Both the position numbers and the translations under genes were made by a program. A model generated the notes under the pieces. The model was given only the letters and a program-made list of their open reading frames with translations, did no database searches and was not told the DNA's origin. A DNA stretch of 24,945 bases from Pseudomonadota bacterium (GTDB lineage Bacteria; Pseudomonadota; Alphaproteobacteria; Caulobacterales; Caulobacteraceae), in assembly GCA_023409795.1 (NCBI GenBank), contig JAEYQX010000205.1, forward strand, positions 1 through 24,945, written 5' to 3'. Below, one piece after another: positions 7,444 through 14,898 of the stretch. Each line of letters begins with the position of its first letter. Position 1 is the first letter of the stretch.

Positions 7444-8216
7444 CTGTAAATAGTTGACAGCCCTGTCAGTTGATAGGGCCGGTTCCCGCCCCCTCCTTCG
7501 GGCATTTCCTGCACCTCTTGCCCACGGGCATCGGGGCCAGACCACGGTCTGGCCTCCTTTTTTGCCCGCCGCTGCCAGCGGCAGGCGCGGCTGTCGGACT
7601 GGATGAAGCTGGGCAGCAGGTTGGCCACGACCTTGCGGGTCGCATCCTCGGGCTGGCCCAGCATGTCGCGCACCGGCTCGCCGATCAGGGCCTCGCCGAA
7701 GGCGCTCATGGCAATGAACAGGACCGCCGAGCCAATGCGCTGGCGGGCTGCTTCGGAGGTGTCGCCGAACTTCTCCTGGACCGCCCTGACCAGGGACTGG
7801 ACCGCCTCGCGCACGGGCTCCAGGTGCGACAGGTCGCCCGACAGGGCAATCCAGGCGGCCAGGCGTCCGGCACCGCCGGTCGAGAAGGCGTCAAAGACGG
7901 CATTGACCAGTTCCAGCGGCGCGCCCTCGTCGGTGCGCAGGCGGACAATGGCCGCATCCAGGGCTTCGTTCAGGTCCGAGACCATCGACCCCATCAGGGC
8001 CGACTGCAGCCCGGCGGCCGAGCCGAAGTGGTGGATCAGGTTGGCGTGGGTCACGCCAATGTCTGCGGCCACGGCGGACAGGGTCATGGCATCGGGGCCA
8101 CCGGTCAGCAGCAGCTTGCGCGCCGAGACGATGGCTTCGCGACGGGCTTCCTCAGGCGTCCGACGTCGGCGGCGGGGCTTTTCGGATTTATTAATTGACA
8201 TATCTGTAAATGACAT
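7440..8216 (-). CDS. TetR-family transcriptional regulator
   Basis: A DNA-binding repressor of 258 residues. After a basic start (KPRRRRR) the helix-turn-helix lies at about 46-66 (LSAVAADIGVTHANLIHHFGS), followed by an all-helical ligand domain to about residue 209 (ending LLPSFIQSDS). The last ~49 residues do not look like TetR sequence and are encoded across a plus-strand terminator and two inverted repeats, so the tail may be read-through. The start is either ATG 8216 or ATG 8201; neither has a strong ribosome site. The gene is divergent from the coq4-fadE-fabG-maoC-thiolase-fadD operon, separated by under 50 bases, so it probably controls that operon and itself, with an acyl-CoA or related lipid as ligand. 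That role follows from context and is not shown by the protein. Confidence 0.87.
   Translation of the reverse strand: MSFTDMSINKSEKPRRRRRTPEEARREAIVSARKLLLTGGPDAMTLSAVAADIGVTHANLIHHFGSAAGLQSALMGSMVSDLNEALDAAIVRLRTDEGAPLELVNAVFDAFSTGGAGRLAAWIALSGDLSHLEPVREAVQSLVRAVQEKFGDTSEAARQRIGSAVLFIAMSAFGEALIGEPVRDMLGQPEDATRKVVANLLPSFIQSDSRACRWQRRAKKEARPWSGPDARGQEVQEMPEGGGGNRPYQLTGLSTIYS
7454..7469. promoter_or_regulatory. Inverted repeat TTGACA-N4-TGTCAG, candidate operator copy 2
   Basis: TGACA (7455-7459), GCCC spacer, TGTCA (7464-7468) is a second perfect copy. Its centre is 26 bp from copy 1, about two and a half helical turns, and its flanking bases (T before, G after) are the same. The two dimers would sit on partly opposite faces of the helix. 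Confidence 0.55.
7535..7563 (+). terminator. Plus-strand intrinsic terminator, antisense to the tetR 3' end
   Basis: GGCCAGACC (7535-7543) pairs with GGTCTGGCC (7546-7554), followed by TCCTTTTTT. The T-tract is only on the plus strand, so this should end the transcript of the TonB-like gene that stops at 7410. It lies inside the last codons of the minus-strand tetR frame. Confidence 0.85.
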
Positions 8217-8224
8217 TCATGTAG
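8195..8224. promoter_or_regulatory. Two degenerate copies of the TGACA-N4-TGTCA element at the start of tetR
   Basis: TGACA-TATC-TGTAA (8196-8209) and TGACA-TTCA-TGTAG (8211-8224) are spaced 15 bp and overlap both candidate tetR start codons. The block shares TTGACAT and the 8-mer CTGTAAAT, in the same order, with the block at 7428-7469. This is where a TetR protein controlling the divergent pair would be expected to bind. Confidence 0.45.
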
Positions 8225-8240
8225 ATAAGATACTTCTTAT
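8225..8240. promoter_or_regulatory. Palindrome ATAAGA-N4-TCTTAT between tetR and the coq4-like gene
   Basis: A perfect 6+4+6 inverted repeat lies in the short divergent space, just before the ribosome site of the coq4-like gene. It could be a second operator or overlap the operon promoter. No clear -10/-35 pair could be assigned with confidence. Confidence 0.45.
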
Positions 8241-8262
8241 GCTTACCTAGAGGAAACCGCAA

Positions 8263-9066
8263 GTGCAGGTAGCAACGATCCTGTCGCCGTTTCATGGCGA
8301 AGTGCAAGCTCTGAACCGGCCGATTTCCAGTGGTAACCCGCCACGAATGCAACCGGCTCGCGCTTGGCGCGCATTCAGACGACTGGTGCGCGATAAAGAC
8401 GACACCCAGCAGGTGTTCGAGATCATGAGCGCCCTGGCCGGGCGCTCCACCGACTGGGGCTACAGGCGTCTGCTGGAATCACCCCAGGGCGGATTCGCGG
8501 CCTATCGACGTCTGGAATTGGCGGATCGGCTGCAGGATCGGGCCTGGCTGGAGGCCTGTCCTAAGGGCTCGGTCGGGGCCGCCTACCTGGACTTTGTCGA
8601 TGCCCAGAGCTTTTCCGCCTATGGCCTGGCCGAGGAAAGCCATCGCGTGCCCGACAGCGAGATCGAGGCGGCCCATCCGCGCGCCTGGTATGCGCGCCGC
8701 CTGCGCGACGTCCATGACATCTGGCACGTGCTGTGCGGCTTTGAGGCGGATGCCCTGGGCGAGGCCTGCCTGGTGGCCTTCTCCCATGCCCAGACGCGCA
8801 GCCCCGGCTTTGGCCTGATCGCGACCGGCGGCATGGTGCAGTTCATGCGGGCCCACACCGGCTATCCGTGCGCCCGCTCGATCCTGAAGGCCTGGAAGGA
8901 TGGCCGGCGCGCCGCCTGGCTGCCCGGCGAGGACTATGAGCGCCTGTTGATGGAGCCGCTGGACGCGGCCCGGCAGCGGCTGCGGATCGCCACGCCGCAT
9001 CTCTATCAGGCCGTGCCCGCCCACATTCGCAACGCCTACCGGGGCGGCAAGGGCTGGACGATCTGA
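8263..9066 (+). CDS. Coq4-family protein, first gene of the fatty-acid operon
   Basis: Coq4 proteins act in ubiquinone synthesis at the membrane; recent work assigns yeast/human Coq4 a role in removing the ring carboxyl group. The 267-residue protein carries the family's metal-site signature HDIWHVLCGFEADALGE (His151, Asp152, His155, Glu167), followed by a helical C-terminal half. The start is GTG 8263, chosen because AGAGGA at 8249-8254 lies eight bases upstream; ATG 8347 is the next alternative. It is 27 bases before the fadE gene and divergent from tetR, so it is the promoter-proximal gene of the operon. Membership of a fatty-acid operon suggests a link to the ubiquinone that accepts electrons from acyl-CoA dehydrogenases through ETF. 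The organism may have another Coq4 elsewhere; that cannot be judged here. Confidence 0.85.
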   Translation: MQVATILSPFHGEVQALNRPISSGNPPRMQPARAWRAFRRLVRDKDDTQQVFEIMSALAGRSTDWGYRRLLESPQGGFAAYRRLELADRLQDRAWLEACPKGSVGAAYLDFVDAQSFSAYGLAEESHRVPDSEIEAAHPRAWYARRLRDVHDIWHVLCGFEADALGEACLVAFSHAQTRSPGFGLIATGGMVQFMRAHTGYPCARSILKAWKDGRRAAWLPGEDYERLLMEPLDAARQRLRIATPHLYQAVPAHIRNAYRGGKGWTI

Positions 9067-9076
9067 GGAGGCAGAC

Positions 9077-9100
9077 ATGGGGGGCGATATACGATGCTGA
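9077..9100 (+). other. Possible seven-codon leader ORF overlapping the fadE start
   Basis: ATG 9077 has the best ribosome site in the operon (GAGGAGG, five bases upstream). It opens a frame encoding only MGGDIRC, ending with TGA at 9098-9100. The fadE ATG at 9094 lies inside it (ATGCTGA). This could couple fadE translation to a leader, or the site may simply serve fadE at a long distance. Confidence 0.3.
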
Positions 9101-11106
9101 TCTGGATCGCGGCGCTGGCGCCGATGGTCCTTGTGCTGGGCCTGGTCCAGGCGCGGATGTGGGCCTGGTCTGCGGCCATACTGGTCTGGCTGGCGGCGGG
9201 TTGGGGGCTTGGGCTGCTGGGCAAGCTGGCCCTGGTGGTGGCCCTGCTGCTGGTCCTGCCCGTCCTGGCGGTCTTGACCCTGAGGCCCCTGCGCCGGGCG
9301 CTGCTGTCCGGGCCCGTCATGGGCCTGTTCCGCAAGATCATGCCGCGGATGAGCCCCACGGAATCGGCGGCCATCGAGGCCGGGGGCGTGTGGTGGGATG
9401 CCGAGCTGTTTTCGGGTCGCCCGGACTGGTCGCGGCTGATGGAGACGCCGCCCGCCCGCCTGACTGCCGAGGAACAGGCCTTCCTCGATAACGAGACCGA
9501 GCACCTGTGCGACCTGGCCAATGACTGGGAAACCACCTCGGTCTGGCAGGACCTGTCGCCCGAGGCCTGGGCCTATGCGCGCGACAAGGGTTTCCTGGGC
9601 ATGATCATCCCCAAGGCCTATGGCGGCCTGGGCTTCTCGGCCTATGCCCACAGCCAGGTGATCCAGAAGCTGTCGACGCGGTGCTCGGCCGCGGCCGTGT
9701 CGATCATGGTGCCCAACTCCCTGGGGCCGGCCGAGCTCCTGCTCCACTATGGCACCAAGGCCCAGAAGGACCATTATCTGCCGCGACTGGCGCGGGGGCA
9801 GGAGATTCCCTGCTTTGCCCTGACCAATCCCTATGCCGGGTCCGATGCCGCCTCGATCACCGACACCGGCGTGGTCTGCCGCGAGGTGTGGCAGGGCGAG
9901 CCGACCCTGGGTTTCCGCATCAGCTGGCAAAAGCGCTACATCACCCTGGCCCCCATCGCGACCCTGATCGGCCTGGCGTTCCGGGCTGTCGATCCGGACG
10001 GGCTGCTGGGAGACGAGGCCGAGCCGGGCATCACCTGCGTGATGATCCCGCGCGACCATCCGGGCGTCGAGATCGGGCGTCGGCACTGGCCGGTCAATGC
10101 CGTCTTCCAGAATGGCCCGACCCAGGGCAAGGACGTGTTCGTCCCGCTCAGCATGGTCATTGGCGGGGCTGGGCAGGTGGGCCACGGCTGGCGGATGCTG
10201 ATGGAGTGCCTGTCGGCCGGGCGCGCCATTTCCCTGCCGTCGTCCAATGTCGGCATGGCCAAGCTGGCCGTGGGCATGACCGGGGCCTATGTCGCCATCC
10301 GCCGCCAGTTCAACACCCCCATCGGCAGCTTCGAGGGGGTCCAGGAAGCCCTGGCGCGGATGGCGGGCCATACCTATGCCACCGACGCCGTGCGCCAGCT
10401 CTGCATGGCGGCCCTGGACCAGGGCGAGCGTCCCTCGGTTCTGTCGGCCATCGCCAAGTATCACGTCACCGAGCGCGCCCGCATCGTGGTCAATGACGCC
10501 ATGGATGTCCTGGGCGGCAAGGGCATCTGCATGGGGCCCAACAACTTCATGGCCCGCGCCTATCAGCAGCTGCCCGTCGCCATCACGGTCGAGGGGGCCA
10601 ATATCATGACCCGCACCCTGATCATCTATGGCCAGGGGGCGATCCGCTGCCATCCCTATGTCCTGACCCTGATGCAGACGGCTGGCACCGGCGACCTGCG
10701 CCCGTTCGACCGGGCCCTGTTCCAGTATGCGGGCTTTGTCCTGCGCAACATGGCCCGCGCCCTGGCCTTCAGCCTGACGGGCGGGCATTTCATCCGCGTC
10801 CCCGCCCAGGCCGCGCCCGGGCTGGAGCCCTATTACCGCAAGGCCGTGCGCCTCTCGACCCTGCTGGCCCTGGCCTCTGACCTGTCGATGGCCACGGTGG
10901 GCGGGGCGCTGAAGCGCAAGGGGGCCCTGACCGGGCGCCTGGGCGACATCCTGTCCCAGGCCTTCATCCTGACCGCCATCCTGAAACGCTTCGAGGACGA
11001 CGGACGCCCGGCCGAGGACCTGCCGCTGGTCCACTGGGCGGCGCGCGATGCCCTAGCCCGTGCCGATGCGGCCTGGCGCGGGGTGCTGGCCAATCATCGC
11101 CTTTGA
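9094..11106 (+). pseudogene. fadE: FadE-type long-chain acyl-CoA dehydrogenase, main part of a frameshifted gene
   Basis: FadE carries out the first step of beta-oxidation, making trans-2-enoyl-CoA and passing electrons to ETF. This frame gives 670 residues: two N-terminal membrane segments (about 1-65), GVWWDAELFSG, the flavin-domain core EIPCFALTNPYAGSDA and KRYITLAPIATLIGLAF, FQNGPTQGKDVFVPL, and VEGANIMTRTLIIYGQGAIR. It then enters the DUF1974-type C-terminal domain (RLSTLLALASDLSMATVGG). It stops after GVLANHRL, well short of the ~800 residues usual for this family. The missing end resumes in another frame from about 11105. Typical members have a hydrophobic FPLG-type stretch and a PSD motif at this point, which are absent from both frames, so a frameshift plus loss of perhaps 70-80 residues is inferred. 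The catalytic core is intact, so residual activity is possible. Confidence 0.88.
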
Positions 11107-11389
11107 CCTCTATTCCCGCGTGGCCGAGATCGAGCGGCGCCTGCAGCCCGCCGTCCGCTCGGGCGAGATCGAGCGGATGCCGCAGAATCTGACGCTGGTC
11201 GAGGCCTGGCTTCGTGAAGTGGGCACGCGCGGCCTGGTCACGCCCCAGGAGGCCGAGGCCATCCAGCGGTTCGCCGACTGCGCCCATCAGGCCCTGCAGG
11301 TCGATGACTTCCCCGCCGACTTCGACATGGCGGCGGGCCTTGCGCGCCGCCGCGCGGCCCTGGCGGCCACGGCGGCAGAGGTGGCGTGA
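11105..11389 (+). pseudogene. fadE: Detached C-terminal end of fadE
   Basis: This 94-codon stretch, in the frame +1 relative to the main part, reads SRVAEIERRL, LVEAWLREVGTRGLVTPQEAEAI and ends near ALQVDDFPADFD. The same helical pattern and the VDDF signature close normal FadE proteins. Its stop overlaps the ATG of the next gene (TGATG at 11387-11391), the usual translational coupling within an operon. That implies the ancestral fadE ran through here and that the break is recent or an assembly fault. No good start of its own is seen. Confidence 0.8.
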
Positions 11390-12714
11390 TGAGCGATCCC
11401 TACCTGAACTTTGCCGCATCCGGTTTTGGGGGCTGGCTGACGGGCAGCCTGGGCCTGCCCCGGCCCGTGCCCCTGCGCCGCCACCAGTCGGGACAGGCGG
11501 CCTTGCCCGGCCCCGTCCTGGCCCCCGGTGCGGGCGCGGTGGTCGCCACGGCGCTGGAGCGGCTGCGTCCCCAGATCGGCCCGGCCCATGCCGAGGCCAA
11601 GCCGGACCAGGCCTATGGTGCCATCGTCGTCGACGCCTCGGTCCTGGCCGACGTGGTCCTGTCCGCCCGTCTGTACGAAGCCCTGCATCCGGTGGTCCGG
11701 TCGGTGGCGGACCATGGCCGTATCCTGATCCTGGGCCGCACGCCCGAGGCGATGGAGAGCGCCGAGGCCCAGGCCGTGCAGCGCGGGCTGGAAGGCCTTG
11801 CCCGCTCGCTGGCCAAGGAGGTCAAGCGGGCGATCAGCGTCAACCTGATCTATCTGGGCGAGGGCGTGTCCGACGACCTGGACAGCAGCCTGGCCTTCTT
11901 CCTGTCGGCGCGCTCGGCCTATGTGTCGGGGCAGGTGGTGCGCCTTGGCCGGGCCAGCCGCCCCGTGTCCCTGTCGGCCGCGACGCACGCCGGGCGGCGG
12001 GTGCTGGTCACCGGGGCCTCGCGCGGGATCGGGGAGGCCATAGCCCGCCTGTTCGTCCGCGAAGGGGCCGAGGTCATAGCCCTGGACGTGCCCGAGGCTT
12101 CGCCCGCCCTTGAGGCCCTGTCCGATGAGCTGGGCGTGGCACCGCTGGGCCTCGACATCACGGCGCCCCATGCCGCCGCCACTGTGCTTGAGGATGCCCG
12201 CGCGCGCGGCGGCTATGACGTCGTGGTCCACAATGCTGGCATCACCCGCGACAAGACCCTGGCCCGGATGGCGCGGCCCCAGTGGGACCTGGTCATGGCC
12301 GTCAACCTGGCCGCCCCCCTGGCGATCACCAAGGCCCTGCTGGACGGTGATGGCCTGCGGGCAGATGGCCGCATCGTCGGGGTCTCGTCGATGAGCGGCA
12401 TCGCCGGCAACATGGGCCAGACCAACTATGCCCTGTCCAAGGCGGGGCTGATCGGCATGGTCCAGCACCTGGCACCGCGCATTGCCGGGCGCGGCCTGAC
12501 CATCAATGCCGTGGCCCCGGGCTTCATCGAGACCCGGATGACCGCCGCCATCCCCCTGGCCATCCGCGAGGCGGGCCGGCGCATGAACGCCATGGGGCAG
12601 GGCGGCCAGCCCGTCGACGTGGCCGAGACCATTGCCTGGCTGGCCCATCCAGCCTCGGGCGGGGTCAATGGACAGGTCGTCCGCGTCTGTGGGCAGAGCC
12701 TTCTGGGAGCCTGA
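11389..12714 (+). CDS. High-molecular-weight FabG4-type 3-oxoacyl reductase / 3-hydroxyacyl-CoA dehydrogenase (SDR)
   Basis: A 441-residue short-chain dehydrogenase, almost twice the normal FabG length, as in mycobacterial FabG4. Residues 1-200 are a degenerate Rossmann-like domain without catalytic residues. Residues 203-441 are the active domain: TGASRGIG (208-215), NAG (282-284), Asn306, Ser334, Tyr347 and Lys351. It probably interconverts 3-oxoacyl- and (3R)-3-hydroxyacyl-CoA with NAD(H). In this operon the oxidative direction for beta-oxidation is likely. The start is ATG 11389, overlapping the fadE stop, with AGAGG seven bases upstream. The following MaoC gene starts five bases after its stop. 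The family name FabG suggests lipid synthesis, but the neighbours point to breakdown. Confidence in family is high and in direction moderate. Confidence 0.9.
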   Translation: MSDPYLNFAASGFGGWLTGSLGLPRPVPLRRHQSGQAALPGPVLAPGAGAVVATALERLRPQIGPAHAEAKPDQAYGAIVVDASVLADVVLSARLYEALHPVVRSVADHGRILILGRTPEAMESAEAQAVQRGLEGLARSLAKEVKRAISVNLIYLGEGVSDDLDSSLAFFLSARSAYVSGQVVRLGRASRPVSLSAATHAGRRVLVTGASRGIGEAIARLFVREGAEVIALDVPEASPALEALSDELGVAPLGLDITAPHAAATVLEDARARGGYDVVVHNAGITRDKTLARMARPQWDLVMAVNLAAPLAITKALLDGDGLRADGRIVGVSSMSGIAGNMGQTNYALSKAGLIGMVQHLAPRIAGRGLTINAVAPGFIETRMTAAIPLAIREAGRRMNAMGQGGQPVDVAETIAWLAHPASGGVNGQVVRVCGQSLLGA

Positions 12715-12718
12715 GCCC

Positions 12719-13600
12719 ATGACCTCGCGTCCGGCACCGGCAGAGCCCAGGATTACCCGGATCACCAGGTCCCTGCCGCCGGGTTTCCTGGTGGCGGGGG
12801 CCGTCCGGGGCCTGTTCAAGCCGCCGGTCGCCGTGCCCGTCCTGCCGGACCGGGTCCTGGTCCAGGCGGTGGCGATCGAGGCGGAGCGCGTCCAGGCCTA
12901 TGCCCGGCTTTGCGGCTTTGGGCCCGAACAGGGCGTGCCGATGACCTGGCCCCACATCCTGTCCTTTCCCCTGCAGATGCGCCTGGTGATGGCCGGCGAC
13001 TTTCCCTATCCCGCCATGGGGCTGGTCCATCTCGGCAACCGGATCCGGCAAAGTGCACCCCTGCAGGCCGGGGTCCGGCTGGAGCTCAGCTGTCGGCCCG
13101 GCGGCCTTTTCCTGCATGAGAAGGGCCAGGCCTTCAGCCTGGACACCCAGGCGCGGCGGGACGATGCCGTGGTCTGGACCTCGACCAGCCTTTACCTGAA
13201 GCGCGGCGTGGCGGCGGTCGGGCCGGGCGTCGAGGCGGTGGGCGGTGCCGTGCCTGATCACAAGATCGCCAGCTGGCGCGTCGATCAGGACGTCGCCCGG
13301 CGCTATGCGCAGCTGTCGGGCGATGCCAATCCGATCCATACCTCGGCGCTGGGAGCCCGGATTCTGGGCTTTCCACGGCCCCTGGCCCACGGGATGTGGA
13401 CCAAGGCCCGGGCGCTGGCAGCCCTGCTTCCCGACCGCCTGGTTGACGTAGCGGAAGCCGAAGTCTCTTTTCGAAACCCACTGTTCCTGCCCGGTGAAGC
13501 TGAGTTATATGCCGCTTCGGGGGGAACGGACCGCGCGTTTGAATGTCGCGATTCCACCGGCACCCGGACCTATCTTCGCGGCCGCCTGAGCCTTTTCTGA
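12719..13600 (+). CDS. MaoC/HtdX-type double-hotdog enoyl-CoA hydratase (hydratase 2)
   Basis: A 293-residue double-hotdog protein expected to add water to trans-2-enoyl-CoA to give the (3R)-hydroxy product. The N-terminal hotdog (about 35-165) is degenerate. The C-terminal one carries the hydratase-2 motif YAQLSGDANPIHTSALGARI, with the catalytic Asp202, Asn204 and His207, then HGMWTKA. Length and layout match mycobacterial HtdX. The start is ATG 12719, five bases after the reductase stop; a frame extension upstream overlaps the previous gene and is unlikely. It lies between the SDR and thiolase genes, so the two middle steps of the spiral are encoded next to each other. The last ~50 codons use less biased codons than the rest. 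The acyl chain-length preference cannot be read. Confidence 0.88.
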   Translation: MTSRPAPAEPRITRITRSLPPGFLVAGAVRGLFKPPVAVPVLPDRVLVQAVAIEAERVQAYARLCGFGPEQGVPMTWPHILSFPLQMRLVMAGDFPYPAMGLVHLGNRIRQSAPLQAGVRLELSCRPGGLFLHEKGQAFSLDTQARRDDAVVWTSTSLYLKRGVAAVGPGVEAVGGAVPDHKIASWRVDQDVARRYAQLSGDANPIHTSALGARILGFPRPLAHGMWTKARALAALLPDRLVDVAEAEVSFRNPLFLPGEAELYAASGGTDRAFECRDSTGTRTYLRGRLSLF

Positions 13601-13611
13601 AGGAACTTCAG

Positions 13612-14898
13612 ATGCTGACATTGTCTGCACCGCGTCGCGTAGCCATCGTGGGGGGCAATCGCATCCCCTTTGCCCGCTCCAACACCCATTATGCCGAGGC
13701 CTCCAACCAGGAGATGCTGACCGCCGCCCTGCAGGGCCTGGTCGATCGCTTCAACCTGCATGGCCAGCGGCTGGGCGAGGTGGCCGCCGGGGCCGTGCTG
13801 AAGCTGTCGCGCGATATAGCCCTGACGCGCGAAAGCGTGCTGGGCACGACGCTCAGCCCCGCCACACCCGCCTATGACGTGTCCCAGGCCTGCGGCACCG
13901 GGCTGGAGGCTGCCATCCTGGTCGCCAACAAGATCGCGCTGGGCCAGATCGAGGTCGGGATTGCCGGGGGCGTGGACACGACCTCTGACGCGCCGATCGG
14001 CCTGAACGAAGGTTTCCGCAAGGCCTTGCTGGCGGCCAACCGGGCCCGGACGACCGGGGCCAGGCTCAAGGCCCTGATGGGGGCCGGCCTGACCGCCCCC
14101 TTCCGGCCCGAGCCGCCGCGCAATGCCGAGCCGCGCACCGGCCTGTCGATGGGCGAGCACTGCGAGCAGATGGCCCGGCGCTGGAACATCAGCCGCGAGG
14201 ACCAGGATGCCCTGGCCGTCGAAAGCCACCGCAAGGCCGCCGCCGCCTGGGAGGCAGGCCTGTTCGATGACCTGGTCACCCCCTTCCGGGGCCTGGGCCG
14301 TGACAACAACCTGCGTCCCGACATCGACCCGGCCCGGCTGGCCGCGATGAAGCCGGTGTTCGACCGCGAGAGCGGCACCCTGACCGCCGCCAACTCGACG
14401 CCGCTGACCGATGGGGCCTCGGTGGTCCTGCTGGCCAGCGAGGACTGGGCGCGGGCCCATGACCTGCCGGTCCTGGCCTATCTGCGGCTGGGCGAGACGG
14501 GGGCCGTCGACTTCGTAGGCGGCGACGAGGGCCTGCTGATGGCCCCGGCCTATGCGGTGCCGGCCATGCTGCAGAAGCTGGGGCTGACGCTCCAGGACTT
14601 TGATTTCTACGAAATCCATGAGGCCTTTGCGGCCCAGGTGCTTTGCACGCTAAAGGCGTGGGAAGATGAGGACTTCGCGCGCACGCGACTGGGTCTTCAA
14701 GCGGCTCCGGGATCAATCGACAGGGCCAAACTCAATGTAAACGGAGGCTCGCTGGCTGCGGGTCATCCGTTTGCGGCAACAGGTGGGCGCATTCTCGCCA
14801 ATCTGGCGTCTATTATAAATCGGGAGGGCGCAGGTCGGGGGTTGATCTCCATCTGCGCCGCAGGCGGACAGGGCGTAGTTGCAGTGGTGGAAAAATGA
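13612..14898 (+). CDS. FadI/FadA2-type acetyl-CoA acyltransferase (thiolase)
   Basis: This 428-residue thiolase would cleave 3-oxoacyl-CoA with CoA, releasing acetyl-CoA, as the last step of the spiral. Catalytic residues are visible: the nucleophile Cys94 in SQACGTGLEAA, His336 in YEIHEAFAAQ, His385 in AAGHPFAATGG, and Cys415 in CAAGGQGVV. The long middle region (RPEPPRNAEPRTGLSMGEHCEQ) is typical of the FadI/FadA2 branch, which works with long-chain substrates. The start is ATG 13612, with AAGGA seven bases upstream. The stop overlaps the next ATG (ATGA). The last ~240 bases are lower in GC than the surrounding genes, including TATTATAAAT, though the protein stays in frame and keeps its catalytic residues. 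Confidence 0.92.
   Translation: MLTLSAPRRVAIVGGNRIPFARSNTHYAEASNQEMLTAALQGLVDRFNLHGQRLGEVAAGAVLKLSRDIALTRESVLGTTLSPATPAYDVSQACGTGLEAAILVANKIALGQIEVGIAGGVDTTSDAPIGLNEGFRKALLAANRARTTGARLKALMGAGLTAPFRPEPPRNAEPRTGLSMGEHCEQMARRWNISREDQDALAVESHRKAAAAWEAGLFDDLVTPFRGLGRDNNLRPDIDPARLAAMKPVFDRESGTLTAANSTPLTDGASVVLLASEDWARAHDLPVLAYLRLGETGAVDFVGGDEGLLMAPAYAVPAMLQKLGLTLQDFDFYEIHEAFAAQVLCTLKAWEDEDFARTRLGLQAAPGSIDRAKLNVNGGSLAAGHPFAATGGRILANLASIINREGAGRGLISICAAGGQGVVAVVEK

Noticed and set aside
8479..11034. Long open frame on the minus strand (851 codons) opposite coq4-like and fadE
   Set aside because: Low-complexity Gln/Gly/His/Arg composition without any domain, fully antisense to two recognised genes.
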